A DNA stretch of 64,000 bases from Rutidosis leptorrhynchoides (taxonomy: Eukaryota; Streptophyta; Magnoliopsida; Asterales; Asteraceae). Below are positions 22,560-34,506 of this stretch, one piece after another. How positions within the stretch are numbered: the first letter of the stretch is position 1; each line of letters starts with the position of its first letter. A program made the translations under genes and the position numbers. Where the stretch lies: positions 23,944,001-24,008,000 of the forward strand of contig NC_092340.1 in NCBI RefSeq assembly GCF_046630445.1, read 5' to 3'. The notes below the pieces were generated by a model, which had not been told where the DNA came from, made no database searches, and saw nothing but the letters and a program-made list of their open reading frames with translations.

Positions 22560-24872
22560 GAGATATTTAAATTCACAATTAATATGTTACATTCTTCGAT
22601 TCTGATTCAACAATCATCAACTATACTCCCTACTTTTACAACAATACACATTCTTTTATAGAAATCAAAACAACCATACTCATTCCAATCTAATTACATA
22701 TTCTGATTTTGAAATTTCAGAATTCAATTCGAGAAATAACCGAAATCATCACTCTTAGATTCCTGCACCTATCAAAACTATACTTTGACTTCAAAACTGT
22801 ACTAGAACATCATTTCTATTCATGGAACCCAGAAGAATAATTGTAAAATTCAAAATCCTAGAACATCATATGTGTTCAAACCCTTCGAAATTCCTGAAGA
22901 TACGCGAGATGATGATCCAACCACACATTACCCACCGTCATGCACATGAAAAGCTCTCGAAACCAAAGTTATAGTTTAACATGTATCCGTGTCAGACCCT
23001 TTGACATTTATTACCAAATATAAATTTTCCACATCTTTCCAAAGTAGACAGTTTTGTCACGGCTCCAGCAAATCACCTTCAATTGTTTATACAATTACCC
23101 CTTCATCATTGTTACCGGGAAACCTTTTATATCTCGCCACATTATCAGTAAACTTATCAACAACTTTAATAAACTTCAACTTAAACCTCTCTGAAAAGTC
23201 ATTATACTTATTCATTGAAACCCCATCATGTACTCACCTACATCCTGTAACAATAATTGTCATACCAACTACTGGGAATCAGTAATCAGTATTTTGAAAT
23301 TCGCAGCGATTCTACGCTAACAATTATATGTATACATATAACGCCTAACGCCAATACTTACATACTTTGAATGTGAAGTTTCTGAAAAACACCCTAAATT
23401 ACGAATTAGTTCTCAAAATGTTGATGAAGCAGCAAAAACTGTAAACGACTTTAACAGTCAAAAGTTTGATGATAAAGAATGGTATGGTGGTAAAGCTGAG
23501 AAAAAGAGAAGGTTTGGAACTGAAAAACGGATTGAGTAGACCATGAAGGAGACCAAGGACAAATACAAGGACCAAACACTGTATTTAAAGAATCCTGATG
23601 ATTCTGTTTCTGATGAAGTCATTAACGAATACCTTGCTCCTTACTCTAAAACCTTTGTGGACAATATTCTTCATCATCATATTATCTTAAATATTCTAAG
23701 ATATCATCATATCTTCCATTATAAATATCCTCCATATTTCTGAAGATATTTCCATAACTATTCTTACCTGAAACCATTACCTCTTCATGATATCTGTGTT
23801 ATATCATAAAAGAAACTATTTTAGTTCTAAATGCCGAAATCTTCGAGTTTAAAATATGAATGTTTTGAAGTAGTGTTGGGAACTGAAGCATGAGTTAGTA
23901 TAATATAACGACACTTGATCAACGTGATTATATTACAGTAAGTCATGCTGAGTTTTTAATGAAACGTGATGATTCACAGAACATACCGTCATCATGTGCC
24001 ATTTACACGACTCTTACATTCTACCCAATTTCCAAAAATATTAAGAACATATCTTCTTGATAGTTCTATCTTTTCGGATATTCTGGTAATTTACCAAATC
24101 AAGATCGTGCAATTACGATTTTCTTCTTAAGAACATTAACTATGTTCATTTCAAAATCCATACCTACGAATTCCGGACCATTATTCGCTTGACTTGAAGT
24201 CAGGAAGAGGAGACAAAAGTATGGAACTCTTGAATATAAAAGAAAATATAAAGCTCGACAACAACACATAAATTACAAACCGTACATATCAATACGTATT
24301 GCCACGTAAAGGCACGGGAAAATTAAAAACACTATAACCCCAAGGTAATAGTAGAAGTGAATAAAATCCTCCGGTGGTAGATGAAAAAGAAGAATGACAG
24401 ATATGAAAGTTAGGAGTATATCAAGAATCAGTACTGGATGGAGCATATTAACGAATGTTTAAAGAATGAATTGAGGAGAAAGAATAGAAGATGTTAGATA
24501 TGGAAAATAAGGAAAAGAAGGGGGTGGATTTATAGTAAAATATCCGACAGGTCAATCGAAACAGATTATTGCATTTAATCAAACTAGATCCTGATTTCCT
24601 AAATCGCCGAAGAACCAAATCTTATTACGAAGATTTTCTTTAAATCGCATGAATTCCGGAAATCAATCATAACTACGTCATCAGTTAAAACGATTCTACA
24701 TTTACTCATTTCACTCTCTTGCGATAGCTTCACTTATACTCTTCGTATAATCAAATTGCTTTATCTATATTACTCAATGATGATGAAACTCTATTTCCAA
24801 CTCATATTCGCCATGAAAACATTTTTATAGTTAGCCATGACGACCTCAATCAAATTTCGGGACGAAATTTCT
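22560..24872 (+). mobile_element. E3 internal region without recognisable genes
   Basis: There are only short, unrelated open frames (for example 22989-23285 and 23543-23743) without domains I recognise. The composition is AT-rich. No pol motif is seen in any frame. Confidence 0.6.
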
Positions 24873-24887
24873 TTAACGGGTAGGTAC
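24873..24887 (+). promoter_or_regulatory. E3 polypurine tract region
   Basis: ttaacgggtaggtac borders the 3' LTR, preceded by 'tttcgggacgaaattt'. It is identical to the E2 PPT. Confidence 0.75.
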
Positions 24888-27173
24888 TGTGATGACCGGA
24901 AATTTCCGATCAAATTTAAACTTTAATCTTTATATGTTTCCGACACGATAAGCAAAATCTGTAATATCGAGTCTCAAAAGTTTTGAAATATATATTCATG
25001 TAATCAATTACCCTTTGACTATGCTCAACGATTCACGAACATTTATGTGTATACTGATATGTATATATAATATATACTTATTAATTGAAAACATTAACAA
25101 AGTATTAGATATAAAATACTTTACATAAAAGTATTTGTTTCAATATGTTTATCGATGGAATTAAAAGATAATATCATATGATTAAATTATCAGATACATT
25201 AAATTATAATTACGAGTCTCTGTTATGAGGTCCACGTTGATTTGAGAAATCATTTCTTTTTAGCGGTATTCGGAATATTTGGTAATGTGATTTACAAGTA
25301 AGAACAAAAGTTTCATTAACGAGAATTAGACAAAAGTTAGTGGAGATTCCTGCTTAACTTTCAATGCATGCTTTACAATGATTGTCTCGTGTCTTTTGGT
25401 AAGATAATGATTAGTTTTCATAATAATGAAAATGTTTTACGATATAGATAAAACCTTTTTAAAGGATGATTTGGAATATAATTAATTTTGGAAAACCAAA
25501 TTTATAAGTACTCGATTTAGTTTCAAGCGTACAAAAACGTTTTCAGTTTAAAAAGAACTTTATTATTAAAACGTATATAACTTTGATAAATATCTAGAAC
25601 CACTTTTGACAACTCATTACTTAACCAGTATGATAAAGATAACGATATTTATATTTTATTTTATTAAATATATATATAACGATTTAAATTAATACGCGTA
25701 TTATACGTACATAGTTTTATACTTTTACTATACTATAACTTTACCTTTACTTTACTTTTACTTTACTTTAACTTTAATAATTCATACTTTAATAATTCAC
25801 TTTAATAATTCATACTTCAATAATTCACTTTAATAATTCATACTTTAATAATTCACTTTAATAATTCACTTTAATAATTCATACTTTAATAATTCATACT
25901 TTAATAATTCAATTTAATAATTCATACTTTAATAATTCACTTTAATAAATCATACTTTAATAATTCACTTTAATAATTCAAAAATCTATTATAAATAGAA
26001 TTCAATAGGTTTCATTATTTCATAGAAACTTGAAAATATATTTCTCTAAACTCTCTCAATCGAATTACATATATATATTTACTTAGTATAATTTCAAGAT
26101 ATTATTAGTATACATAAAATACTACGATGGAGTTATATTCAGACGATTTCAAAATTAGTTTTCAAACGGAATAGAGCTAAGGAAATTATGGGTTATAGCT
26201 ATGGAGGTTATGGGTATTGTTCGAGGGTATTGCTCGTCAGGTCAACCTAACGTTTATCATTTTCGTTGCGTCTACGTACTTTTCTGCAATATTGAATCAC
26301 AATATTGATACGTTCGTGAATCCGAGACAAACCTTGCACTTGTTCAGTGCCGTCATATACATAATTGCTACGAAATACAGTATTGTGAGTTTCATTTGCT
26401 CCATTTTTAATTGCTTTTGCAATATATATTTTTGGGCTGAGAATACATGCGCTGTTTTATAAATGTTTTACGAAATAGGCACAAGTACTAAAACAAATTC
26501 TACGTGGGTTTAAACCAGAAATATACCCTTAGCTTGGTAACATTAAACTACTTGTCTATGTACGGTAGGCGCGAATCCTAAAGATAGATCTATTGGGCCT
26601 GACAAACCCCATCCTGACTATGGGATGCTTTAGTACTTCGAAGTTATATTAAACACACCTGGTCTGGTGTACTTAAGAGGGTAAAACATGAACGTTAAGG
26701 CTTGTTACCGGGTGCCTACAACTTATAGAATACTTTTATACACTTGCGAGTGTACATATATTTATGGAAACTGAAATCTTGTGGTCTATTACTATTACGG
26801 AAATGATTGATTATGATAAACTAATGAACTCACCAACCTTTTGGTTGACACTTTAAAGCATGTTTATTCTCAGATATTAAAGAAATCTTCCGCTGTGCAT
26901 TTGCTCATTTTAAGGATATTACTTGGAGTCATTCATGACATACTTTGAAAGACGTTGCATTCGAGTCGTTGAGTTCATCAAGATTAATATTAAGTCAATT
27001 ATAGTTGGATGTAATATGAAATGGCATGCATGCCGTCAATTTTTGATGTAAAGAACGTTTGTCTTTTAAAAACGAATGCAATGTTTGTAAAACGTATCAT
27101 ATAGAGGTCAAATACCTCGCGATGTAATCAACTATTGTGAATCGTTTATAATGTATATGAACGGGTCCTTTCA
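24888..27173 (+). repeat. E3 3' LTR
   Basis: 2286 bp, with the tandem array at 25771-25980 and the TATA box at 25990-25998. It is followed by TSD tgatg at 27174-27178. The 81-residue hydrophobic frame at 26217-26462 also exists in the 5' LTR (19614-19859) and has no recognised domain. Confidence 0.9.
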
Positions 27174-27359
27174 TGATGGTTCGAGTGTTGGTTTGATGGT
27201 GAAGATGATTTAGTGTAATAGAATTGAAGTTACATTCTGTGAAGGAAACAAGGGATTGTTTACAATACTTGGGTTTCTAAAGTGAATTTAAAGAAATCGA
27301 ATAGAATGTAGGAACTAGAAGTAGTGGTGGGTTATGTTCTAAACAATAGAAAGATAATA

Positions 27360-27392
<33 letters not shown>

Positions 27393-27929
27393 GATAAGTC
27401 GGTTAAGTAACAAAACATATACAGCAAAATATTCAATTCTAGTTGATATTTTTAATATAAAGTTAAAGTGATAATTAAATATAATAATTCAATCACGGAT
27501 TTATGTCTTGATTCAAATTATGGTTAGGTGTTCAATCAATGGAAAACAGAAACATATATAATAATAATAAATAATATAAAAAAAATGTATCTTAAATAAG
27601 GAAACGTGTGATAATTATTAGCCGTTGCCTTTCACGGATTGAATTTCGAACTCTGTTGTTAATCTGTGGCAAATAAAAGTTCTTAAAAAAATCCCAAAAT
27701 TTTATATTAAGTATAATTATTTATTTCAAGTTACTATTTATACGTACACACATATCTATTTACAATTAATTGTTCGTGAATCGTCGAGAGCAGTCGTAGG
27801 TCCGATGAATATATAAATCAGTTCAAAATTTTTGAGATCCAACCTAACAGACTTTGCTAATCATGTCAGAATATTACATCGTATTGAGAGTTTGGTTTAA
27901 AATTAGTCGAAATTTTCCGGGTTGTGACA
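27174..27929 (-). mobile_element. E1 LTR, 5'-terminal segment
   Basis: It contains a TA microsatellite (about 27361-27391) and, near its end, the start of the LTR on the minus strand (TGTCACAACCCGGAAAATTT at 27929 leftwards). 27174-27178 is the right TSD of E3. There is no gene. Confidence 0.65.
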
Positions 27930-29486
27930 AGTACTCACGGCTTCACCCCAGAAAAAAATTGGAAGATATAAATCTGCTAGCATTGTTCTTGCAGCTTCAA
28001 TTAGAGTCCTATTCTTTCTTTCAGCAACACCGTTTGATTGAGGTGTATAAGCAGGACTGAACTGTTGTTGTATCCCCTTCTTATTATAGAACAACAACAT
28101 CTGATTGTTCTTAAATTCCGTACCATTATCAGTACGAATTTTTATAACCTTCAACTTATACAAACTTTCGAGCTTCAGAATCAAAACTTTAATATGATCG
28201 AAAGTATCTGACTTGTGTTTCAACATCACAACCCACGAGTAACGGGAATATTCATCTGTAACTACCAAGCAATAAGACTCTCCGGTGAGAGTTTTACAGT
28301 TAACTGGACCAAAGAGATCCATGTGCAGCAATTCCAAAGGAATATTAACTGAATGATACTTCTTGGCAGTATGTGACTTCTTAGTCTGTTTCCCTTGCTT
28401 ACACGGAAGACAACCTTCAGGAATATGAAAACTCTTAACATTCACACCTTCAACTAATTCATTGTGGACAAGATTATTCATCTTACTTATACTTAGATGA
28501 CCCATACGCTTATGCCAGATAATCGACTCCTGTTCAGTAGCCGTAGAAACGAATGCCTGATGGCCTGTAGCTGCTTTAACATGAGCCTTATGTATATCAA
28601 GGATATAGAGATCCTTGCACCTTGGAGCCGTCATCAGAATCATGTCTTCCGGAATAACAAACTCTTTTCTCAAAATATAACAAAACTTATCATCAAACGC
28701 AATAGTATACTTTTTGTCAGCAACTTGTGAAACTGAAAGCAGATTGTTCGACATCTGCTCTACATAATTAACTTTATCAAAGCTAACGTTCTCATTAGAA
28801 ATAACACCCTGAGAAGTAATAAATCCTCCTTCACTACCTGCAAAAGAAAATGGTCCTCCATCCACTGTTTTCACATTAGAAAGCAAGGACAAGTTCCCTG
28901 GCATGTGCCTGGACGCCCCACTATCAACAATCCAAGTACTGCAGCGTGGATTGTAGGCGACCTGCACATTAAAGTAAGAGGATTAGTTAGAAAGGGCCAC
29001 CCATGCCCTAATGTCAGTGGGTTTCCCATCAACACCAACAACTGGCAACTCCACACATTGTCCTTTAGATCCAGAAGGACCTTCAGGATTTTGAACACCC
29101 TTAACTTCTGATTTAGGTTTCCAAACTGTGTTATTCGGTAATGGTTTTCTATAGTAATCATTAGTTTGAAAAGCCTTTTTATCATTTGTTTTTACAGAAG
29201 AAGAATTAAACACTAGTGAAGGTGATCTCCTATTAAAGGAACGATTTGGACCAAGATCAACCTTCCTTCTGGGTATCTGTCGAATGGGTCTACAGTTCAT
29301 AGCCCTGTGTCCCAACCTCCCACAATTGAAGCAGTTAACATTATCAAAATCATGAGAATTAAACAATTTGCGTCTAATTGGTGAAAACTGTCTCCTAGGT
29401 GGTTCAGTATGTTGTCTAGTAGTAGGGTGTGACGAGCCTTGTTGCTCAACAGTCTGTCGATGACCAGGCGGGACATACGTGGACAC
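27930..29486 (-). pseudogene. E4 zinc knuckle, protease and integrase part of Copia pol (fossil)
   Basis: Reading leftwards: a CCHC zinc knuckle (CFNCGRLGHRAMNC near 29330), the protease signature (WIVDSGASRHMPG near 28925), a GAG-pre-integrase domain (IWHKRMGHLSISKMNN near 28490) with the CX2C pair (GCLPCKQGKQ), and an integrase core (LLHMDLFGPV, IRTDNGTEF, YTPQSNGVAERKNR). It stops in FFWGEAVST, where the E1 LTR begins. These are the standard Copia order and motifs. It looks broken. Confidence 0.85.
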
Positions 29487-29519
29487 CTTACCAGAACTGG
29501 AACTCGCACCTTTTGGTGG

Positions 29520-32324
29520 TTATTCTACCTTAGGACATGTTTTGTATATCCTTCCCTTACTGACAAACTTATGTGACACGCCCTGAGTGTTCTTCTTCTT
29601 ATTCTGTTTGGGAGTCACAATGCTCTTAGATTGAGCCTTTTGACTTTCAGTCATCTTACTAGCATTAGCAGGATTTTTCAGAATGGTAACCGGTTTAGTG
29701 ACAAGCTTAAAAGGTTTGCTGTCTTTCTCAGTGTCGATATCAGTATCTGACTCAGTTTCATAGACAACATCTAGAGGTTTCTTTGACTCAACTACCTTAC
29801 CAGAACTCTCAACAGTTGTTTCTTTAGGCTTACCATATTCTTGTTCTACAACTGGACCCTTACTTTTCTCAATCGGTTTGTTAATATACTCACCTAAAAG
29901 TGGTAGGGCAACCTGGTTATAACCCAAAACCTGCTGTTTAGGAGGATTCAAAGTCTGTTTCACATAAGACATCCTCTGCCAATTGTCAATCCTAGCTTTC
30001 TCAGACTCGTATTTCAACATAAATGAATCCCTTTCTGCCTTAAGAGTCTCTATCTGTCCCAAATACATAGTAATCACTTTTCCATCATCTATAACGGTTG
30101 ATTTTAAGTGACCTACCTGATTTTCTAAAGACTTAATCACATCAACATAATCTTTCTGTTTATTAAGGTAGAAGAGCGCATCCTCATAGTTCTTTTTATT
30201 AGTCTGATTCTCCAAACTTAGGTTCTTAAGGTCAATTCTAAGCTTAGGACAAATCTCACATGTAACAGATATCTCATTAAGCTTAGTGATAACACATTCA
30301 AGCCTCTCAATTTCCTGTTCATAACCAATGCATTTAGAACAATTAGAGACTGAGTCATTACATACCTTATCATTACCGGACGTGTTAGCCATGAATGCAT
30401 AGTCATTTCTTCCAACTTGAGAATCTGCATTCGATTCTGATTCTGACTCTGAGCTTGTACTATCCGAGTAATCAGCCTCATAACCTCCTTTACCCTTACC
30501 TTGATCTGAACAAACTGGACTCTGAACTGTAACAATCTTCTCATCACCACTCTTAAGATCACAGTTGAGCAAATGTTCAAGCTCTTTCCTAAACCAAGTA
30601 CCAACATGACAACTCATCCCTTCTTCTTCATCAGACGAGTCAGTAGTAAACTCAAGATCTGATAAGTCCTTAGCTTTGCGAAACTTGTCATACAACCTAT
30701 CTTTAATCCTCTTCCTGAAACAGAATTTCATAAGCTCTTCTGCTCTTTTCAACCTAGCATCACATTTGCACACATAGCATGTGCAATTCAGATTATCCTT
30801 ACCAGTACAACCTGCATTTTTCCGAACAATTCTTTTCTCTTCAATTTCTGCTTCGCTTTTACCTACAAACACAACGTTAGCTTTCTGTGTATCTACCGAG
30901 ATGGACCAGTCACATACTTCATCAGCATATGTAGTAGTCAAAGCCTTAGACTGAACAGAACCCGAAGATTATATCTCTACAATTACATGTTGTGGAGCAA
31001 CTGAGATGGTTGTCTGGTGAAAAGGATCATGAAAACCAGGCTTGGGTGGTCTCGTTTCTTAAAGTGACCATATTCATCACAAGTGTAGCACCTAACCTTT
31101 GACATATCAAAACCAAACTTCGAATCTCGATTTAAACTCAACGATCTTTGTCCTGTTCTCTTCAAGTACTTTCTAGCACGTCTCACAATGCTACCCATAC
31201 AGTAGAGTATATCCATTCTCTCAAGCTCGTCCTCGTCAATCTGATCATAGTCTTCATTTTCAAGATGACTATTAAGCACTTGTCCACCAATCATATCGTT
31301 GTATGAGTTAACAACAATAGCTGCCAATGCCATATCTTCCTGAATAGATTCGCGAGATCTCTTCTTGATATTCTCAGTTTGAAACACAGGAGTCGGAGTC
31401 TGAGTCTGTTGAATCGGAGAATCTTCAATCATCTTAATTGTAGAATTTTGAGCTTTTAGTTTAGCATTAAAGTAGCCGGACTGAGATGATGGTGCAGACA
31501 TTTGTGAAGCATTAGTTGTTATGTATGCTGTCTGTAGTGGAGCATGAGCACCAGAAGATGAAGCTAAAGTTGATGCAGCAGCAGCTACAGAGCCAAATCT
31601 CTTTCTCTTTGCTTCATCCTGAATTTCCTTCTCCATCAACTTCGAAGTAAAAGCTGTTAGAGTCAACAGACGACCTGATGAACTGTACCTGTTCTGAATC
31701 TTTTCTATCTCATGATCCCACTTTTCTGGAAGACCATCTTTCAACACCCTTACTGCCTTTTCATCAGGCACCTCAATCCCATAATCTGCCATCTCTGCAA
31801 CCAATAATCGATATCTCTCCAAAGTCTGTCCTAGAGATTCTGATGGAAGAGCTGCAAACACCCTCCATTCATCCTTCAAAACCTTACCCTTAGTCGCACG
31901 ATAAGTAGCTGTACCTTCTGTTGCTGATTGAAAAGCCAACCAGATAGTATACGATGTTTTGTTTCGGTTCTTAAATTGCTGAAAAATCTCCTTTGACAAA
32001 GCTGGTTAGCTGAGCATAACATCTACACTCAAGATTGTACTCTTCACGCTCTGTGGGACTAAACTGTGAAGTTTCTTTGGGTTCACCATCTGCTCCGCAT
32101 GGCCATACATACGGATTCTCAATACATTCCCAAAGTCTAGAATCGACACCGTTTAAGTATATAACAAACCTAACTTTCCAGTCCAAGAAGTTCTTAAGAT
32201 TGTCAAGTCTAGGTACTTTATTCGAAGAACCAGATTCACTTTCATTCAGTAATAGTTTTTGTAGTCCAGGTGCAATAACTAATGCACTGTATTCATTCAT
32301 CACTTGTTCGTTTGTATCAGACAT
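29520..32324 (-). pseudogene. E4 Copia gag region (fossil)
   Basis: The N-terminal part (near 32324-31980) has the Gag-type fold DWKVRFVIYLNGVDSRLWE. The middle part carries ESLGQTLERYRLLVAEM and the segment LKDGLPEKWDHEIEKIQ. A CCHC-like knuckle (CYTCDEYGHFK) lies near 31085. The distal part (30941-29520) is Glu/Lys-rich with a long coiled coil (ERLECVITKLNEIS). The gag is unusually long, close to 900 residues in total. It looks broken, with a few breaks. Confidence 0.75.
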
Positions 32325-32387
32325 TTTAACTGATTAAGATTGATTAAGATTAATTAAATATAATTATAAGATTCTGTCTCAAAAGAG

Positions 32388-32702
32388 GATCGGCCGAAGG
32401 ACAAGACAATCGGTCGGAGGTCTGTGACGATCGGTCGGAGGTCTATGACAAACGGCCGATGGTGTAGACTTTGTAACTGAATCTTAGAATTATGACCGTC
32501 GGTCGATGGAAGATACTATCGGCCGATGGTAGGGGACGATCGGTCGATGGTCAAGAGACGAACGACCGATGGTAAAGACAAATGATTCTATGTTATGAAA
32601 GACTGTCCTCCGGTTCAATAAGAGACGCTCGGTCGATTGTGTATGACGAACGGTCGAGGGTCGGGACGAACGGTCGATGGTCAGAGACGATCGGCCGAGG
32701 GT
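32388..32702 (-). repeat. CGGYCGA(T)GG array in the E4 leader
   Basis: About 12 copies of a core like atcggtcgatgg or atcggccgatgg occur at irregular 17-40-bp spacing between PBS and gag. Some are perfect palindromes (ccatcggccgatgg type). Similar cores lie in the E4 LTR (33230-33306) and, with 'actg' ends, in the E6 LTR (44643-44819). Confidence 0.75.
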
Positions 32703-32953
32703 AGTTCTTACGAATTCTGGGCAGAAAAAGCTAGGGTTTTCGATAAAAACTTCAATTTTGATCGATTTTGACGTTCTAGACTTAAACAAAACCGGTAGAA
32801 ACTTCAGAAAAACACCCAGTAACAATAATAAACACAAAAACACAAGATTTAAATGTAAAAATCTCAACTTTTACTCAAAAACCCGTTTAGACCAAAAACC
32901 CTAAAACAAAAACACTTGATTCGACCCAAAAACGTTTAGATCAGCAAGCCAGG

Positions 32954-32965
32954 GCTCTGATACCA
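32954..32965 (-). promoter_or_regulatory. E4 primer-binding site (tRNA-iMet)
   Basis: The reverse complement reads tggtatcagagc, a few bases inside the LTR border at 32969. Confidence 0.85.
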
Positions 32966-32968
32966 CTT

Positions 32969-33465
32969 TGTAGACGATCTTGGACCTTAGATTAAACATT
33001 GTATCTAGATTAAAGGCGGAAAACAATAACCTAGAGTGAATCGAATACTAGTTTCACTTTGGGATCAATCTAACCAATGAAATATTGATAGAATCGACGC
33101 CTAGATGAGTGTATTCGGTTGGGGTATGGTCTGGGACAATGATCACAGCAATAAACGACGGCTAGAGGGTGTAGGGTGTGTAACATAACAATGATACCCA
33201 AAACCCGTATTTATATATAATCACAGTGACCATCGGCAGGTGGTCTGGGACCTACGGCCGATGGTGATAGTCCCTCGACCGATGGTCTCTACCATCGGTC
33301 GATGGTCTGAGCAGCCAACCAAACTGCTCGAACCATTTCACGTCATTATATTAAACAATCCAAACACAATGTATTAATGACGTAGTCCTTACACGACTGA
33401 AATAGAAAATACAATACGAATAGAACTTATTACAAAATAGAACTCGAGATTATGCACCAACAACA
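32969..33465 (-). repeat. E4 5' LTR
   Basis: On the minus strand it starts TGTTGTTGGTGCATAATCTC and ends GATCGTCTACA, about 497 bp. The outer end may be three bases shorter because of a 'caacaaca' run. A TATA box (tatataaata, minus) is at 33208-33217. Four CGGYCGA-type cores lie just downstream of it (33230-33306 region). The expected TSD next to it is atgtt (33466-33470), with its partner outside the window. Confidence 0.75.
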
Positions 33466-33573
33466 ATGTTGTTTATTTTGGTAGATGATGGTTTAGTAGT
33501 TTTCAATCGTTATCTATGGTTATTGATGGATGTTACTCTCTCTTGTGTTGTTTAATTTGTATATACAGGTTGA
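33466..33573. other. Host flank of E4 and left TSD of the MITE
   Basis: Short intergenic DNA with no gene seen. It ends in caggttga (33566-33573), the left target duplication of the MITE. Confidence 0.6.
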
Positions 33574-33995
33574 TAGTGGCGAAGCCAGGATTTGAGATCA
33601 ATGGTGTCAAAACATAATACTCAGTATTAAAATGTATCAAGTCCCAAAATTTTATTGACATGGTTTGCTAAATATATAATTTTTCTACTCATCTAGTGTA
33701 AAACAACGGTTTGCTTAATATATAATTGGGCTTTATATTGTTAAAGTAATTTGGGCTGTGTGTTTTTAGTGTACTATATTTTCGATCCAATTTTTACAGC
33801 TTTACAGCTGACTAACATTACTTTAAATATTACTCTCTATCTTTTTGAATGGTTTTCTATTACATGAATTAAATGGATGGGTCAGTTTGTCAATAATCTA
33901 TATTTCTAATGTATCAAACTACAAAACTACAGGCTTACAATTTTATTTTACTGGTGTCAACTGACCCCACAATGTAACATGTGGCTTCGCCACTG
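33574..33995. mobile_element. hAT-type MITE
   Basis: This 422-bp element starts tagtggcgaagcca and ends tggcttcgccactg, so its 14-bp terminal inverted repeats differ only at the outermost base. It is flanked by the exact 8-bp duplication caggttga (33566-33573 and 33996-34003). An 8-bp TSD and TAGTGG/CAGTGG ends are typical of hAT transposons. It has no coding capacity and must rely on a transposase elsewhere. Confidence 0.85.
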
Positions 33996-34278
33996 CAGGT
34001 TGAGGTACGGATTAGTTTTCAATTGTTTATTGGCGTTTGTTTTTGTGATAAGTAAAATGTTGTTAGGGTTAATCTTTTTTCAATAAGATCCCATGTATTT
34101 TATTCCACATAAATACGATTGATCAGAGCTAAGAAACTTGCTAAAAATCAACATGATGTATATGATTCAAGCTCTCGCATTCTATTATTAGAAACACCTG
34201 AACTAATTACCCTACTTGTATGCCATCTCACACTCACCACTGTCTATCTACATAAAAAAAAAACCTACTGAATCATGC

Positions 34279-34499
34279 ATGTTGCTCATTCTTCTAATTC
34301 TCATTACCATTCAATTCTTAGGATCTTCGATCTCCTCAATACACCATTCATCAGGTATGTTTGTATTTATACATTTATTTAATAATTGGAACTCACCTTA
34401 ATACGTTCTGATCTATCTGATCGCGTTACTGTAGGTTCACTAGAGATACCAAACGACAGACTTCAAACCTGTATCAACACTCTACAACAGTTTGATTAG
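34279..34499 (+). CDS. Candidate two-exon short secreted peptide / leader uORF
   Basis: Exon 1 (34279-34354) encodes a hydrophobic start (MLLILLILITIQFLGSSIS) ending at a donor TCAG|GTATGT. An 80-bp intron ends ctgtag at 34434. Exon 2 continues in frame as SLEIPNDRLQTCINTLQQFD to a TAG at 34497-34499, giving 46 residues. A donor AAAG|GTAAGT follows at 34506/34507. The transcript could continue to the acceptor at 35203, which would make this an upstream ORF in the 5' leader of the amino acid transporter. It could equally be an independent peptide gene or chance. The function is unknown and the splicing is inferred only from consensus sites. Confidence 0.3.
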
Positions 34500-34506
34500 T
34501 CTAAAG

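Larger units (their letters stand above)
18299..27173 (+). mobile_element. E3: non-autonomous Gypsy-like LTR element
   Basis: The element is 8875 bp, with TSD tgatg at 18294-18298 and 27174-27178. Its LTRs are 2272 and 2286 bp (TGTGATGACC to GTCCTTTCA). It has a tRNA-iMet PBS and the same 15-base PPT as E2, but a 4.3-kb internal region with no protease, reverse transcriptase or integrase that I can see. By eye the LTRs differ at about 14 substitutions, mostly transitions, plus one repeat unit. That suggests roughly 0.2-0.3 million years at the usual rate. It probably depended on pol from a relative; the shared PPT and leader motifs point to an E2-like partner (inference). Confidence 0.88.
2141..27929 (-). 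mobile_element. E1: 5' LTR, split by nested elements E2 and E3
   Basis: On the minus strand the LTR starts at 27929 with TGTCACAACCCGG and ends at 2141 with a CTTTCA-type terminus next to the PBS. Its pieces are 2141-4892, 18031-18298 and 27179-27929, about 3.77 kb in all. Both ends align by eye with the E3 LTR: the start resembles its 'TGTGATGACCCGGAAATTTC', and the end shares blocks with 19900-20570. E2 and E3 are inserted in it with clean 5-bp target duplications. E1 itself is inserted in the Copia integrase region at 27929/27930. Its other LTR and the partner of the expected TSD (agtac, 27930-27934) lie outside the window. Confidence 0.7.
27930..33465 (-). mobile_element. E4: Copia element, 5' part, interrupted by E1
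   Basis: On the minus strand the order is LTR (33465-32969), PBS, leader with a CGGYCGA array, gag, second zinc knuckle, protease and integrase, cut off at 27930 where E1 is inserted. Reverse transcriptase and RNase H are expected beyond the left window edge. Copia is shown by protease before integrase and by the GAG-pre-integrase motif HKRMGHLS. The large gag with a coiled-coil middle recalls the SIRE/Maximus group, but the clade is not certain. It looks broken, with a few breaks plus the E1 insertion, and is the oldest layer of the stack. Confidence 0.85.
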
